Positions 1 through 9,548 are shown, counted from the first letter of the stretch. The stretch: DNA of 64,000 bases from Spirochaetaceae bacterium (GCA_017416145.1 JAFQDD010000016.1:124001-188000), one strand, 5' to 3'. Notes: generated by a model from the letters alone, not told the origin. Made by a program: numbers and translations.

Positions 1-93
1 GACATATCAAAAACTATAAAAAACTTGTATAGATTAAACAAAACTGATTTAGAAGCCGTAAAAACAATCATCAGTTCATTAGCTCAAAAATAA
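1..93 (+). CDS. C-terminal end of a truncated protein, possibly an HTH regulator
   Basis: Frame 1 is open from the window edge to a TAA at 91-93 and encodes about 30 residues. The end, LNKTDLEAVKTIISSLAQK, is an amphipathic helix of the sort that closes XRE-type helix-turn-helix regulators, but too little remains to assign it. The codon use fits real coding sequence. The family suggestion is a guess. Confidence 0.5.
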   Translation, partial: DISKTIKNLYRLNKTDLEAVKTIISSLAQK

Positions 94-317
94 ATTTCAC
101 CACTACAAATTATCAAAAGAAATTGTGAGTCAATTTGTACAGATTACCCTTGATTCAACTTTGTTCAGATTCTTCAAGCATTGTAAAACCTTAATAATTT
201 GGACATTTTCATTTTTTTCAATAGCAATTTTCACACACGTTCTCACCATTGAAAAATCTTTCCCACTATTTTATACTAATTTCATACAAAAATAGATTAC
301 AAGATTTGGGGAATATT
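94..317. other. AT-rich intergenic stretch with no clear feature
   Basis: This leader to the DUF1007 gene holds no obvious hairpin, operator or RNA gene. A TTG at 249 opens the same frame as the next gene, but it has no ribosome site and would put a non-conserved tail in front of a normal signal peptide. I therefore treat 249-317 as non-coding. Confidence 0.5.
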
Positions 318-953
318 TTGAAATCAAAGAAAATTGTTTTAGTTTTTGCCTTTTTAGCTTGTGGATTTTTGGCTGCGGCCCATCCACATATGTTTTTTTC
401 AAGCACTGAAGAATTTGTTTTTGAAAACGACAAATTGATGGGTTGTTGGCTTGAATGGACTTTTGATTCTTATTTTAGTGCTGATATTATTTACACTTAC
501 GATTTTGACTTAAACGGGAAATTTGACGCTGAAGAAACTGATTATATTTACAATTATGCTTTTATCAATTTGAAAAATTATTATTATTTTACGTTTATTC
601 GGCAGGGAAAAACTCGGAGCAATCCTGAAAAAGTAGAAAATTTTTCTGCTTATCAAAAAGACGGTCTTCTTGTTTACAGATTCTACATTGATTTAAGCCA
701 GTACAAAGGCAAGGAAATTTATCTTGCAGTTTACGATTACACATATTTTTGCGACGTTCGCTATCCAGATGACCCAGTTTCTGTAGATTTTGACCCGACA
801 AAAGTAAATGTTTCCTTTGCCATCGAGGAAAACAAGGATTATCCAGTTTATTACAATCCAATGGGAGCAGCCACTGACACAACTGTTTATTATGAATGGA
901 AACCTGGATTACAAACTTATTATCCTCGAGAAATCCACTTAACTTATAAATAA
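318..953 (+). CDS. DUF1007 family periplasmic protein
   Basis: This 211-residue secreted protein is of the DUF1007 type that accompanies NicO-family nickel/cobalt transporters. I start it at the TTG at 318 because GGGGA lies six bases upstream and the product then begins MKSKKIVLVFAFLACGF, a clean signal peptide. Cleavage after Ala-Ala-Ala would leave His22-Pro-His24 at the new N-terminus, a plausible metal ligand. The rest is aromatic-rich and beta-like with an acidic DLNGKFD loop near residues 65-80. The NicO gene starts 14 bases downstream. A role in metal delivery to or from the transporter is inferred from the family and the pairing. An upstream in-frame TTG at 249 is the alternative start. 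Confidence 0.8.
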   Translation: MKSKKIVLVFAFLACGFLAAAHPHMFFSSTEEFVFENDKLMGCWLEWTFDSYFSADIIYTYDFDLNGKFDAEETDYIYNYAFINLKNYYYFTFIRQGKTRSNPEKVENFSAYQKDGLLVYRFYIDLSQYKGKEIYLAVYDYTYFCDVRYPDDPVSVDFDPTKVNVSFAIEENKDYPVYYNPMGAATDTTVYYEWKPGLQTYYPREIHLTYK

Positions 954-967
954 TATTTGGATTTAAT

Positions 968-2086
968 ATGAAAAAATCAGTTTTTATTTTGATATTTAGT
1001 CTTTCTCTTTTTTCGATTTTTGGAAACCCCTTTTTTAATTCTGGTTTTGGTGGTTCCCCAACTTTACCGGCAAAAGATTCAGCTGTTGAAGGAACAGAAA
1101 CTGAATCCGGAGAATCTAATGATTCACTTGAAAAAACTGGAGAAAATCCCTCTAATCTAGAAGCTGTAAATCCAGAAGTTTCACAAAAATCTGGGCCAAA
1201 TCCTGTAATGGTTGGAAAAACCAACGAAAAGCTTTCAATTTTTCAAGGAGATTTACGGGAAAAAATTGCTAGTTTTTTTAGAAATTGGAAATCCGCTGAA
1301 GGAAGTGCAAAATCAGCAATTTTTTGGGGAATAATCGGGGTTGCATTTTTGTATGGCATTCTTCACGCAGCAGGGCCTGGTCATAGAAAAACCATTGTAT
1401 TTTCGCTTTATATTGCAAGAAAATCACCTTGGTACGAACCTTTACTCACAGGATTTTTGTTGGCGTTGCTTCACGGCGGTTGTGCCATCTTTTTAATGCT
1501 GATTTTCAAAGGAATTTCTGGCTCCATAGCTGCAAACACAAACGCCTACGCCATTTATATGGAGGGTTTTTCTTATCTTTTAATTATTGTAGTTTCGCTC
1601 TTTTTAATAATCAAAGAAACTATAGAATTTGTTATTTTTTCCAAAACTGAAAAAGCTATCGCCAAAACAAAAAATCAAAATCAAAGTAATATTCAAGAAT
1701 CTTCTGAAAATCACGAAGCAAATCTTGCTAAAAATCAAACTGAAAACCAAATTGAAAAAGGCAACAGTTCTTTTAAAGATTTAGTGCCATTTTTGATTTC
1801 TGGATTGTATCCTTGCCCTGGAGCAATCTTGGTTTTAGTTTTGTCTTTCACCTTGGATATTTTGGGACTTGGAATTGCAACCGTTTCTTTTATGTCCTTA
1901 GGAATGGCAATTCCAATCATCATTGTAGCTTATTGTGCTTGGTTTGGAAGAAAAGGCTTGTTTATGGCTCTAAAAAACAGAGAAAACGTCATCAAAAAAG
2001 TTAGTTTTGCAATGGAAATTACAGGTTACACTCTTTTGATTTTGTTCTCACTCTACATCGCTATGCCGTTTTTTGTAAGTTTGTAA
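968..2086 (+). CDS. NicO family nickel/cobalt transporter (RcnA-like)
   Basis: This 372-residue inner-membrane protein has an N-terminal signal or anchor segment (residues 1-20), an acidic Ser/Glu-rich linker (about 30-80) and then the NicO core. Diagnostic motifs are HAAGPGH at 133-139, LHGG near 168-171 and PCPGA at 282-286. These are the His-rich helix and the proline-glycine helix of the family. A hydrophilic Asn/Gln/Lys/Glu-rich loop at about 225-268 separates the two halves and could be a metal-sensing or cytosolic loop. It forms an operon with the DUF1007 gene. Substrate (Ni or Co) and direction cannot be read from sequence. The stop codon directly abuts that of the convergent murB, and no terminator is visible between them. 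Confidence 0.85.
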   Translation: MKKSVFILIFSLSLFSIFGNPFFNSGFGGSPTLPAKDSAVEGTETESGESNDSLEKTGENPSNLEAVNPEVSQKSGPNPVMVGKTNEKLSIFQGDLREKIASFFRNWKSAEGSAKSAIFWGIIGVAFLYGILHAAGPGHRKTIVFSLYIARKSPWYEPLLTGFLLALLHGGCAIFLMLIFKGISGSIAANTNAYAIYMEGFSYLLIIVVSLFLIIKETIEFVIFSKTEKAIAKTKNQNQSNIQESSENHEANLAKNQTENQIEKGNSSFKDLVPFLISGLYPCPGAILVLVLSFTLDILGLGIATVSFMSLGMAIPIIIVAYCAWFGRKGLFMALKNRENVIKKVSFAMEITGYTLLILFSLYIAMPFFVSL

Positions 2087-3064
2087 TTACCTTACAATTC
2101 CACCATCCACAAAAAGGATTTCACACTCTAAGTTAAATCCAGTTTTTTCTGCCACAGTTTTTTTTGTATTTTCCACCAAAGTTCTAATATCTTGGGCAGA
2201 AGCATTTTCTCGGTTTATAATAAAGTTTCCATGCCATGGAGCAATTTGTGCATTTCCCACAGCATTTCCCCGCAATCCACATTCGTCAACAATTTTTCCG
2301 CTTGGCTTTCCAAAATCCCGATTATTTTTGAAAACGCTCCCTGCTGAAGGAAACTTAAAATGTCCCTTTTCTTCTCGATCTTTTACAAAATGTTCTGTTT
2401 TTTCTTTGATTTCAGCCTGATTTCCAGCTTTTACTCGCAAAGCAACTTGTAAAATCACTTTTTTTGTGTTTTGGAAAGGACTTTTTTTGTAATCCCAATC
2501 CTTATCATCAAAAAAATATTCTTTAACAACTGGAAGCGAGTAGCCAGTTTTTTCATTATTTTCAAAATCCAAATATTTTACAGAAATCAAAACATCGCTA
2601 AAAGACGTTTCGTAGCAACGAGCATTCATATAACAAGCTCCACCCACAGACCCCGGAAGTCCACCAAAGTTTTCAAGACCAGAAAATGAGTTTTCCACAC
2701 AAAAATCTGTAATTGATTTTATACTAACTCCAGCCTCTGCAAAAAGTACAAAATCTTCTTTTTCTTTCCCAGTTTGATAATTAACCTTGTTTAAATTTTT
2801 AGTAGAAATCACAAAACATTCTAAATCTTCATCTTGAGGAACTAAGTTTGAGCCGCCACCTAAAATAAAACTTGGCACTTTTGCCTTGGAAAGTTCCCCA
2901 AGCAAAAACTCTAAACTTTCTGTATTTTCTGGTTCTGCAAAGACTCTTGCTTTACCTCCAACTTTAAAAGTTGTATAATTTTTTAAGGGTTCATCGTATT
3001 TTATTGAGCCTACGAAAATCCCTAAACTATTGATATTTTCTGCTATATTACGTAAATTATTCAT
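2087..3064 (-). CDS. murB: UDP-N-acetylenolpyruvoylglucosamine reductase (MurB)
   Basis: This 325-residue FAD flavoprotein reduces UDP-GlcNAc-enolpyruvate to UDP-MurNAc in peptidoglycan precursor synthesis, in the cytoplasm. The FAD-binding loop GGGSNL is at 69-74, YMNARCY at 145-151, the catalytic-serine segment SAGSVFKN at 240-247, and a C-terminal acidic residue in LECEILF near 315. I chose the ATG at 3064 because the family sequence begins shortly after it. A longer reading to 3199 would add 45 basic, non-conserved residues and run into the cysS leader. There is no Shine-Dalgarno. A TATACT box ends nine bases before the ATG, so the transcript may be nearly leaderless. The gene diverges from cysS. 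Confidence 0.95.
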   Translation of the reverse strand: MNNLRNIAENINSLGIFVGSIKYDEPLKNYTTFKVGGKARVFAEPENTESLEFLLGELSKAKVPSFILGGGSNLVPQDEDLECFVISTKNLNKVNYQTGKEKEDFVLFAEAGVSIKSITDFCVENSFSGLENFGGLPGSVGGACYMNARCYETSFSDVLISVKYLDFENNEKTGYSLPVVKEYFFDDKDWDYKKSPFQNTKKVILQVALRVKAGNQAEIKEKTEHFVKDREEKGHFKFPSAGSVFKNNRDFGKPSGKIVDECGLRGNAVGNAQIAPWHGNFIINRENASAQDIRTLVENTKKTVAEKTGFNLECEILFVDGGIVR

Positions 3065-3192
3065 ATTAAATTTAGTATATAATAAATCTAAAATTTGATA
3101 AACTGATATATATCGATTAACTAAAATTAGGAAATATAGACAAGGCTTTTTCCTGTTATTACGTTGAAGGTTTTGTCTTAAAGGAGAAAAAG

Positions 3193-4671
3193 ATGGCATT
3201 ACGTTTGTTTAATACAATGGGTCGCAAAATGGAAGACTTTAAGCCAATTACAGAAGGAAAAGTTGGTTTTTACGGATGTGGACCTACTGTTTATAATTAT
3301 GCTCATATTGGAAATCTTCGTGCCTACGTTTTCCTTGACACTCTAGACAGAACCCTAAGATTTTTGGGCTACGATATTAACCACGTTATGAATGTTACAG
3401 ATATTGGACACCTTTCTGGAGATGCTGACGACGGCGAAGACAAAATGCTAAAAACAGCAAAAGAAAGAGGTCAATCTGTTCTAGAAATTGCAGATTTTTA
3501 CACAAAAGCCTTTTTCAATGATATTGACCGCTTAAACATCAAACGTCCAACTACAGTTTGTAAAGCCACAGAGCACGTAGAAGAAATGATTGCCCTTATC
3601 AAACGCATCGAAGCAAATGGTCATACATATATGGCTGGTGGTAATCTATATTTTGATGTTTCCACTTTCCCAAAATATGGCGAACTTGCAAACTTAAATC
3701 TTGATGATTTAAAAGCTGGAGCTCGTATCGACGTTGATGAAAACAAACGAAATCCTTATGACTTTGTACTTTGGTTCACAAAATCAAAGTTTGAAAACCA
3801 AGCTCTCACTTGGGATAGCCCATGGGGAAGAGGATATCCAGGTTGGCACATAGAATGTTCTGCTATGAGTATGAAATATCTTGGGGAATCTTTTGATATT
3901 CACACTGGTGGAATTGACCACATTCCAATTCACCACACCAACGAAATTGCTCAATCAGAAGGTGCAACTGGCAAAAAATGGGTAAATTACTGGCTTCACA
4001 ACGAATTTTTGGTTATTGCAAAAACCAAAGACGGTGAAGAAGGCGGAAAAATGTCTAAATCTTCTGGAAATTTCCTAACTCTACAAACTCTTGTAGACAA
4101 AGGCTACGATCCACTGGATTATCGCTTTTTCTTGCTAGGAGCTCACTACAGAAGCCAAGTTGCTTTCTCCTTTGATGCTATGGATTCTGCTAAAAATGCA
4201 CGAAAAGCTCTGGTTTCTCGTGTTGCAAAAGTTCTTGCAGAAGACAAAGATTTTTCATACACCGAAGAAGCTATTCTTGCAAAAAATGATTGGTCAGAAG
4301 CAGCCTCAAAAGTAATTGCTGCATTCACAAAAGCCATAGAAGACGACCTTTCAACACCAAAAGCTCTTTCAGAATTACAAGTTGCAATCAAAAATCAAGA
4401 AATTCCTGCGACAGAAAAACTTGCTTTAATTGCAAAACTTGATTCAGTTCTTGGTCTAGACTTAATTGCAAAAGCAAAAGAAAGTCTTACAGCTCCAACA
4501 GAAACTGGAAATGCAAACAGCGATCCAGAAATTGATGCTTTAGTTGTAGAACGAAACGAAGCAAAAAAAGCAAAAAACTGGGCTCGTGCAGATGAAATTA
4601 GAAATATTCTAAAGGGAAAGGGCATTGTTCTTGTAGATACTCCAGAGGGAACAATTTGGAAAAAAGAATAA
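3193..4671 (+). CDS. cysS: Cysteinyl-tRNA synthetase
   Basis: This 492-residue class I synthetase charges tRNA-Cys. It has the zinc ligand Cys29 in GCGPTVYNY, the HIGH-type motif HIGN at 38-41 and KMSKS near residue 287, followed by the DALR anticodon region. The length suits the family. AAAGGAG sits seven bases before the ATG. It is the first gene of a five-gene run (cysS, ECF sigma, anti-sigma, TIG protein, pyrH) with gaps of 29, -17, -4 and 17 bases, so a housekeeping synthetase appears to share a transcript with a regulatory module. The cognate tRNA-Cys gene lies 10 kb away at 13227. Confidence 0.97.
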   Translation: MALRLFNTMGRKMEDFKPITEGKVGFYGCGPTVYNYAHIGNLRAYVFLDTLDRTLRFLGYDINHVMNVTDIGHLSGDADDGEDKMLKTAKERGQSVLEIADFYTKAFFNDIDRLNIKRPTTVCKATEHVEEMIALIKRIEANGHTYMAGGNLYFDVSTFPKYGELANLNLDDLKAGARIDVDENKRNPYDFVLWFTKSKFENQALTWDSPWGRGYPGWHIECSAMSMKYLGESFDIHTGGIDHIPIHHTNEIAQSEGATGKKWVNYWLHNEFLVIAKTKDGEEGGKMSKSSGNFLTLQTLVDKGYDPLDYRFFLLGAHYRSQVAFSFDAMDSAKNARKALVSRVAKVLAEDKDFSYTEEAILAKNDWSEAASKVIAAFTKAIEDDLSTPKALSELQVAIKNQEIPATEKLALIAKLDSVLGLDLIAKAKESLTAPTETGNANSDPEIDALVVERNEAKKAKNWARADEIRNILKGKGIVLVDTPEGTIWKKE

Positions 4672-4700
4672 ATAAACTTGTAACCTTTTTGGAGGCATAA

Positions 4701-5279
4701 TTGTTTAACAGTGGAAATGGTCACGAGTCTATTTTTTCAAAGGGTGATGAAAAAACCCTACACGCAGAAAATAACTCTGACTTTAGAAAAATATACAACT
4801 CAGTAATGCAAACTCTTTTTCGCGTTTCCTATAGAATCGTAAATGATGAAGAAGCTGCAGAAGACTTAGTTCACGACTCCCTAATCAAAATGCGAGAGAA
4901 AAAACTTGTTTTTCCATCTCTTGATGACGCAAAATTTTGGTTAATTCGAGTTGTGAAAAATGCTTCCCTAAATTACGCAAAACGAAAAACTCGGGAAAAA
5001 CGAGCTTACGAACGTGCATTACGAGAAGATACTCGAAAATCAGAATCTGGAGAAACAGAACTTCTAAAAGCAGAGACTATAGAAAAAACAAAGGCTGCCT
5101 TAGAAAAACTTCCAGAAAATCTTAGAGTTGTGTTAATTTTGCGGGAATATGCCGAATTAAATTATAAAGAAATTGGTCGTGTGCTTGGGATTTCGGAGGG
5201 GAACGTAAAAGTTAGAATATTCCGAGCAAGAGAACAATTAGCAAAAATTATAGGAGAAAACGATGTCTACTTGCCCTGA
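4701..5279 (+). CDS. ECF-type RNA polymerase sigma factor
   Basis: This 192-residue sigma-70 family protein has region 2 at about residues 33-65 (FRVSYRIVNDEEAAEDLVHD) and region 4 at about 136-185 (LREYAELNYKEIGRVLGISE), with no region 1 or 3, which makes it an extracytoplasmic-function sigma. The start is a TTG at 4701 preceded by GGAGG five bases upstream. The downstream zinc-finger anti-sigma overlaps its end by 17 bases, the usual coupled pair. Its target promoters are unknown. The linked TIG/transglutaminase-like membrane protein suggests a cell-envelope signal. Confidence 0.9.
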   Translation: MFNSGNGHESIFSKGDEKTLHAENNSDFRKIYNSVMQTLFRVSYRIVNDEEAAEDLVHDSLIKMREKKLVFPSLDDAKFWLIRVVKNASLNYAKRKTREKRAYERALREDTRKSESGETELLKAETIEKTKAALEKLPENLRVVLILREYAELNYKEIGRVLGISEGNVKVRIFRAREQLAKIIGENDVYLP

Positions 5280-5916
5280 GTTAGATTTATTATCAGTTTA
5301 TCTTGATAAAGAATTGCCAAGACAATATGAGCAAAAATTAGAAGAACATTTAGATTCTTGTAGTGAATGTAAAAGTCGCTTTGAAACTTATGAAAAACTT
5401 CATAAGACTTTCCAACAAGATATAGAAAATATTTCTTTTTCTGATAAAGATTTAGACGAAAGTTTCCTTAGACTAAAAACTAAAATGAACTACAAATCTG
5501 TTACCACTCCAACAGGTTTTCAATTTTCCCGCATTGCAAAATGGACTATGCCAGTTGTTACAGCAGCAGCTTTGATTTTAGCAATAGTTTTACCAATACG
5601 TGCAACAAAAAATCTCCCAACTCAAATATTATCACAACCACAGATTTTTTCTGGAATCAACACTTCAAATCAACAAGTTATTCCAACTATGTTACGCGAA
5701 ACTGGTGTTTCTAGAGAAGCTTCTCTTTACTCACAAACTCCTGTTACCACAACTGGAGAAAGATTAACAACAGCCACTATCGACATTTTTCGTCCAGAAT
5801 TATCTGAAACAATAAGAATTAGCATAAATTTAACTGGTTTTACCGATTTTAATTCACAAACACCCCCTAGAGATGTTATACTACCAGCATCGATTATAGT
5901 GGACGTAGAAAAGTGA
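5263..5916 (+). CDS. Zinc-finger anti-sigma factor, single-pass membrane protein
   Basis: This 217-residue protein has an N-terminal HX3CX2C zinc motif (His29, Cys33, Cys36) typical of ZAS/HC2 anti-sigma domains, one transmembrane segment at about 96-113, and a Thr/Ser/Gln-rich extracytoplasmic tail. It should hold the overlapping sigma factor inactive at the membrane. An AGGAGAAAACG ribosome site lies inside the sigma gene. Its stop overlaps the GTG start of the next gene (GTGA), so translation of the three genes is probably coupled. Release by regulated proteolysis or a redox change at the zinc site are both possible and cannot be distinguished here. Confidence 0.88.
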   Translation: MSTCPELDLLSVYLDKELPRQYEQKLEEHLDSCSECKSRFETYEKLHKTFQQDIENISFSDKDLDESFLRLKTKMNYKSVTTPTGFQFSRIAKWTMPVVTAAALILAIVLPIRATKNLPTQILSQPQIFSGINTSNQQVIPTMLRETGVSREASLYSQTPVTTTGERLTTATIDIFRPELSETIRISINLTGFTDFNSQTPPRDVILPASIIVDVEK

Positions 5917-7589
5917 AATCCGAAAACAAATTATTATATTTATTCAGAAAATATCCTTCAGTGCGTGGAGGATTTTATCTTTTTATTTGTATAACAATTA
6001 CCTTTGCTATCATTTTTGTTACAAAAAGTTTACAAAAACCACCAGTTATAACATCTCTAACTCCATCCACAGGTACTGGCGGAGAAGTTGTTAGTCTAAA
6101 AGGCAAATATTTTGGCTCTCAACGATCTGATAGTTATGTAGAACTTGGTGGAAACCGTATCACAGCTTCAGATTACACAATTTGGACTGATACAGAAATC
6201 AGTTTGGTTTTGCCTTTTGCAATTAGTGATGGATTGATGTATGTGGTAACTCCAGCAGGACGCTCTGAGCCAGTTGTTTTTACAAATAAAGACACTATGC
6301 CAATTCCATCTCCAGTGGATACAAAAACAACTCAACCTCATATTCAAAGTTTTTCTGGTGAAAATCTAACCGTTGGTGGAATAATTACCATTTCAGGTAA
6401 CAATTTTGGCTCACTTAGAAAAGAAAGTGAAGTTTATTTTTCTTCTAAAATATTAAACTCAAGTACTGATTCTTGGATTAGTTGTTCCGATTTTGATGGA
6501 GATTACATTTTTTGGGGTGATCAAGAAATTACACTTCGGATTCCAGACGGAGCAACTTCTGGATATTTTTATATCAGAACACAAAATGGCACAAGTAACA
6601 AAGTTCGCATAGATTTTTCTAAATCAAACGGAAAAAAAGAATATTCTGATGAACATACGTATATTTTGTCATTAGGAGCAAATATTAAGGACATAAAAAC
6701 ATCCTCTGATGCTTCTGTAACCTTTTTTATGCCTCATCCAGCATTAAGTGCTTGGCAACGCTCTGTTACAGTTACAGAATCTTATCCAACTCCCCTTTTG
6801 ACAAACTACGAAAACTCAATAATTCAGCAAGTTTCCATTGAGAATGTAATTACAACAGAACAAGAAAAATACGAGTTTAAAAATACATTTGCAGTAAAAA
6901 CTTTGGCTGTAAACACTTCTATCACAAATCCTACTGCAAAAACCCAAACTATTGCGAAACAGTTCTATTCTAACTACACAAAAAGCAATAATCTTGTACA
7001 ATCTGACAATGAGAATATCAAAAATCTTGCATCCTCTATCGTAAAAAAAGAAACAAGTCCCTACAAAAAAGCTCAACTAATTTACAATTACATCATCAAT
7101 AATTTTGTTTTATTACAAGAAAATAAGCCTCTCACAAGTAATACTTTGGATGTTTTGGAAACTGGAAGTGCTGACGCTTACGATATGGCTTTGCTTTTCA
7201 CTACTCTAGCTAGAGCTGTAGGGATTCCTGCAATTATGGATTCTGGTGTTATTGTCCAACAAAATATGACAGCTCAAAATCACTGGTGGGCTGAATTTTA
7301 TCTTGATACAGTAGGTTGGATTCCAGTTGACCCAGCTATGGGAGCAGGTCTTGAATGTGAAGTTTTTCAACCTGTGGAAAATCCAAAATCTTATTACTTT
7401 GGAAATCTTGATTCTCAACATATCACATTTTCAAGAGACATAAACAACATAAAGAGTTCTCAAGCCGCAGGGAAAAAGGTATACAGACCACGTTCCTATG
7501 CGTTACAATCAATATGGGAAGAAGCTTCTGACGAAACATTGCAATACAGTTCTTATTGGGCTCCTGTGCAAGTGTTAGGAGTATACTAA
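5913..7589 (+). CDS. TIG/IPT-domain membrane protein with transglutaminase-like domain lacking the catalytic Cys
   Basis: The 558-residue product starts at a GTG overlapping the anti-sigma stop. It has one N-terminal transmembrane helix (about 18-39), two IPT/TIG immunoglobulin-like domains (about 45-110 and 128-215) and a C-terminal transglutaminase-core domain (about 350-490). The core keeps the His and Asp of the triad (His457 in NHWWAEFY, Asp473 in WIPVDPA), but the Cys position reads Gly-Ser-Ala (418-420) in GSADAYDMA, so the nucleophile is missing. It is probably a surface-exposed binding or scaffold domain rather than an enzyme. It sits in an ECF sigma operon and could be the sensed or sensing envelope component. 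Confidence 0.8.
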   Translation: MKSENKLLYLFRKYPSVRGGFYLFICITITFAIIFVTKSLQKPPVITSLTPSTGTGGEVVSLKGKYFGSQRSDSYVELGGNRITASDYTIWTDTEISLVLPFAISDGLMYVVTPAGRSEPVVFTNKDTMPIPSPVDTKTTQPHIQSFSGENLTVGGIITISGNNFGSLRKESEVYFSSKILNSSTDSWISCSDFDGDYIFWGDQEITLRIPDGATSGYFYIRTQNGTSNKVRIDFSKSNGKKEYSDEHTYILSLGANIKDIKTSSDASVTFFMPHPALSAWQRSVTVTESYPTPLLTNYENSIIQQVSIENVITTEQEKYEFKNTFAVKTLAVNTSITNPTAKTQTIAKQFYSNYTKSNNLVQSDNENIKNLASSIVKKETSPYKKAQLIYNYIINNFVLLQENKPLTSNTLDVLETGSADAYDMALLFTTLARAVGIPAIMDSGVIVQQNMTAQNHWWAEFYLDTVGWIPVDPAMGAGLECEVFQPVENPKSYYFGNLDSQHITFSRDINNIKSSQAAGKKVYRPRSYALQSIWEEASDETLQYSSYWAPVQVLGVY

Positions 7590-7606
7590 TTTACAAGGAA
7601 AGAAAG

Positions 7607-8299
7607 ATGGTAAAAGTATTATCAGTTGGTGGTTCAATTGTTGTGCCAGGAGAACCAGATACAGAATTTTTAACAGCTTTTATCGGAATGGTAAAAGATT
7701 GGTTAAAAGAAGAAAGCACAAGAAAACTGATTTTGGTTGTTGGTGGCGGTGCTCCAGCTCGTGTTTATCAAAATGCTTACAAAAAAATCACAGCTGACGA
7801 TTCTAATGCAACCAGCGATCAAGCTGACTGGATTGGAATTATGGCAACTAGATTAAATGCACAACTTCTAAAAGCATCTTTTGGTAGTCTATGCCCACAG
7901 GATGTTGTTTATGATCCTACAGCCATTGAAGAATTCTCCGGGCGAATACTAGTTGCAGCAGGATGGAAACCTGGTTTTTCCACTGATAACGACGCTGTTT
8001 TACTAGCAGAAAGATTTGCTGCAAAAACTGTAGTAAACCTATCTAATATTGAAAAAGTTTATACAGACGACCCACGTACAAATCCTGACGCAAAACCTTT
8101 AGACACAATATCTTGGGATGATTTTAGAAAAATGGTAGGTGATGAATGGACTCCTGGTAAAAATTGTCCATTTGATCCAATCGCAAGTAAAAGAGCTGCT
8201 TCTAATGGAATCTCTGTAATTTGTGCTGGAGGAAAAAACATAGAAAATATTAGAAACATCTTAGATGATAAAGACTTTATCGGAACTAAAATTGGCTAA
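7607..8299 (+). CDS. pyrH: UMP kinase, archaeal/spirochaetal type
   Basis: This 230-residue amino-acid-kinase-fold protein phosphorylates UMP to UDP in pyrimidine nucleotide synthesis. Visible motifs are the N-terminal VLSVGGSIVVP phosphate loop, VVGGGAPARVY, GWKPGFSTDNDAVLLAE and the nucleotide segment NLSNIEKVYTDDPR. The sequence follows the archaeal-like subfamily found in spirochaetes rather than the common bacterial hexameric PyrH. The ATG at 7607 has AAGGAAAG just upstream. It is the last gene of the cysS operon and is followed by a strong terminator. Confidence 0.9.
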   Translation: MVKVLSVGGSIVVPGEPDTEFLTAFIGMVKDWLKEESTRKLILVVGGGAPARVYQNAYKKITADDSNATSDQADWIGIMATRLNAQLLKASFGSLCPQDVVYDPTAIEEFSGRILVAAGWKPGFSTDNDAVLLAERFAAKTVVNLSNIEKVYTDDPRTNPDAKPLDTISWDDFRKMVGDEWTPGKNCPFDPIASKRAASNGISVICAGGKNIENIRNILDDKDFIGTKIG

Positions 8300-8330
8300 T
8301 AGATAATCGGTTTAAGTTTGTATAAAGCAA

Positions 8331-8370
8331 AAAATACCATCCTATAAACAGGCTAGGATGGTATTTTTTT
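8331..8370. terminator. Bidirectional intrinsic terminator
   Basis: A perfect 14-bp inverted repeat (aaaataccatccta / taggatggtatttt, 8331-8344 and 8354-8367) has a nine-base loop, a T-run on the plus side and A-run on the minus side. It ends both pyrH (+) and the deacetylase gene (-). Confidence 0.93.
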
Positions 8371-8379
8371 TAGCCAATT

Positions 8380-9504
8380 TTAGTTTAACTCGTTGTATAG
8401 CTCTTGCAAAGATAAAAAATTATATCCTTGAGCTTTTAAATTTGGATACATATCTGAAAGAATTTTTGCTAAATCCTTGCACCAAACGTGCCCAATCATT
8501 ATCACATAACCTTTTTTATCCGCAATTTCCAAACCCTTATTTACCATTGAGATAATTTCGCTTTTTTCTTGAATATTATCAAGGAAAATATCCCGTTCAA
8601 GAATCGTCATTCCACGTTCTAGAGCCGCTTGTCGAGCTTTTGATTCTGAGTTTGTCCTAGAATCTAAAAAGATTATCCCCTTTTCTTTGCAAACATCCAA
8701 CACAGTTCCAATATCACTTTGGGAAGCCGTTATTAAAGAGCCTTCGTGATTGTTCAAACCAATTACAGGTCCAACTTCTGCCAAGTTCTCTTTTACGATT
8801 TCCTCGATTTCGTAAGAATACATTTCTGGTTTTATCGCTCCAGGACCTGGATCCACAGAAAGATTCACCGCTTGCATAGGCTGATGTAAAATTGAACAAA
8901 CACCTGCATTTCTGAGAGCAGCAGCTGCCTCTTTTGAATAAGCCAATTTTGGCAAAATCGCCACAGTAATAGGAAAAGGCATAGACAAAAACGGTTTTAA
9001 CTGAGTCATATTATGTCCAGCATCATCAAAAACGAAAACCAACTTTCCGTTTTTTGTAGGTTTTACGGTAGTTTCTGTTTTTTGGGTTTCTGATTTTGCA
9101 GGTTGAGTTGTATTTTTCGTATCTTCAGTTTTAGATTTTGCTGTTTCAGTTGTTTTTGTTGTTACAGTTTTTGGTTTTTCCTCAGCTTTAGCAACTTCTT
9201 GAGTTTTTGGAACTTCAGTTTTCGGTGTTTCTTTAGTTGTTGTAGAAGTTTTTTTCTCAGTATTTAATTTTTCTGTAGAATTTGAAGTTTTTAAATCAGA
9301 CTTTGTTGATTCGATTTTGGCAATTTCTTCTTTTTGTGTTTCTTTTGTTTCTTCAACAATTGTTTCTAAAACTGTTTCATTTGGACTTTGAGATGGAGCA
9401 AAGAAAATGCTAAAAAAAAGCATTATTACGCCAACCACAAGAATCAAGGAAGTTAGTAAAATAATTTTAGAATTTGAAAGGGTAAATTTCTGCTTTTTCT
9501 TCAT
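8380..9504 (-). CDS. Divergent polysaccharide deacetylase (DUF610/YibQ-like), membrane-anchored
   Basis: This 374-residue protein has one N-terminal transmembrane helix (about 14-36), a long Thr/Lys/Glu-rich low-complexity spacer (about 45-150) that could span the periplasm or wall, and a C-terminal divergent polysaccharide deacetylase domain beginning at KLVFVFDDAGHN (about 155). The paired Asp residues 160-161 and the later GLNNHEGS and FLDSRT segments match the family's metal-binding positions. The substrate is unknown. It is the last gene of a minus-strand operon with trxB, a GH3 hexosaminidase and a GNAT protein, which suggests cell-wall or glycan turnover. Confidence 0.85.
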   Translation of the reverse strand: MKKKQKFTLSNSKIILLTSLILVVGVIMLFFSIFFAPSQSPNETVLETIVEETKETQKEEIAKIESTKSDLKTSNSTEKLNTEKKTSTTTKETPKTEVPKTQEVAKAEEKPKTVTTKTTETAKSKTEDTKNTTQPAKSETQKTETTVKPTKNGKLVFVFDDAGHNMTQLKPFLSMPFPITVAILPKLAYSKEAAAALRNAGVCSILHQPMQAVNLSVDPGPGAIKPEMYSYEIEEIVKENLAEVGPVIGLNNHEGSLITASQSDIGTVLDVCKEKGIIFLDSRTNSESKARQAALERGMTILERDIFLDNIQEKSEIISMVNKGLEIADKKGYVIMIGHVWCKDLAKILSDMYPNLKAQGYNFLSLQELYNELN

Positions 9505-9548
9505 AGAATTAGTTTAGTTTTTTTCACTTTTAGCGTCAAGCAAAGTAA

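Noticed and set aside
595-1224. Minus-strand open frame of 209 codons opposite the DUF1007 and NicO genes
   Set aside because: It overlaps two recognised genes antisense, has no ribosome site and encodes low-complexity sequence.
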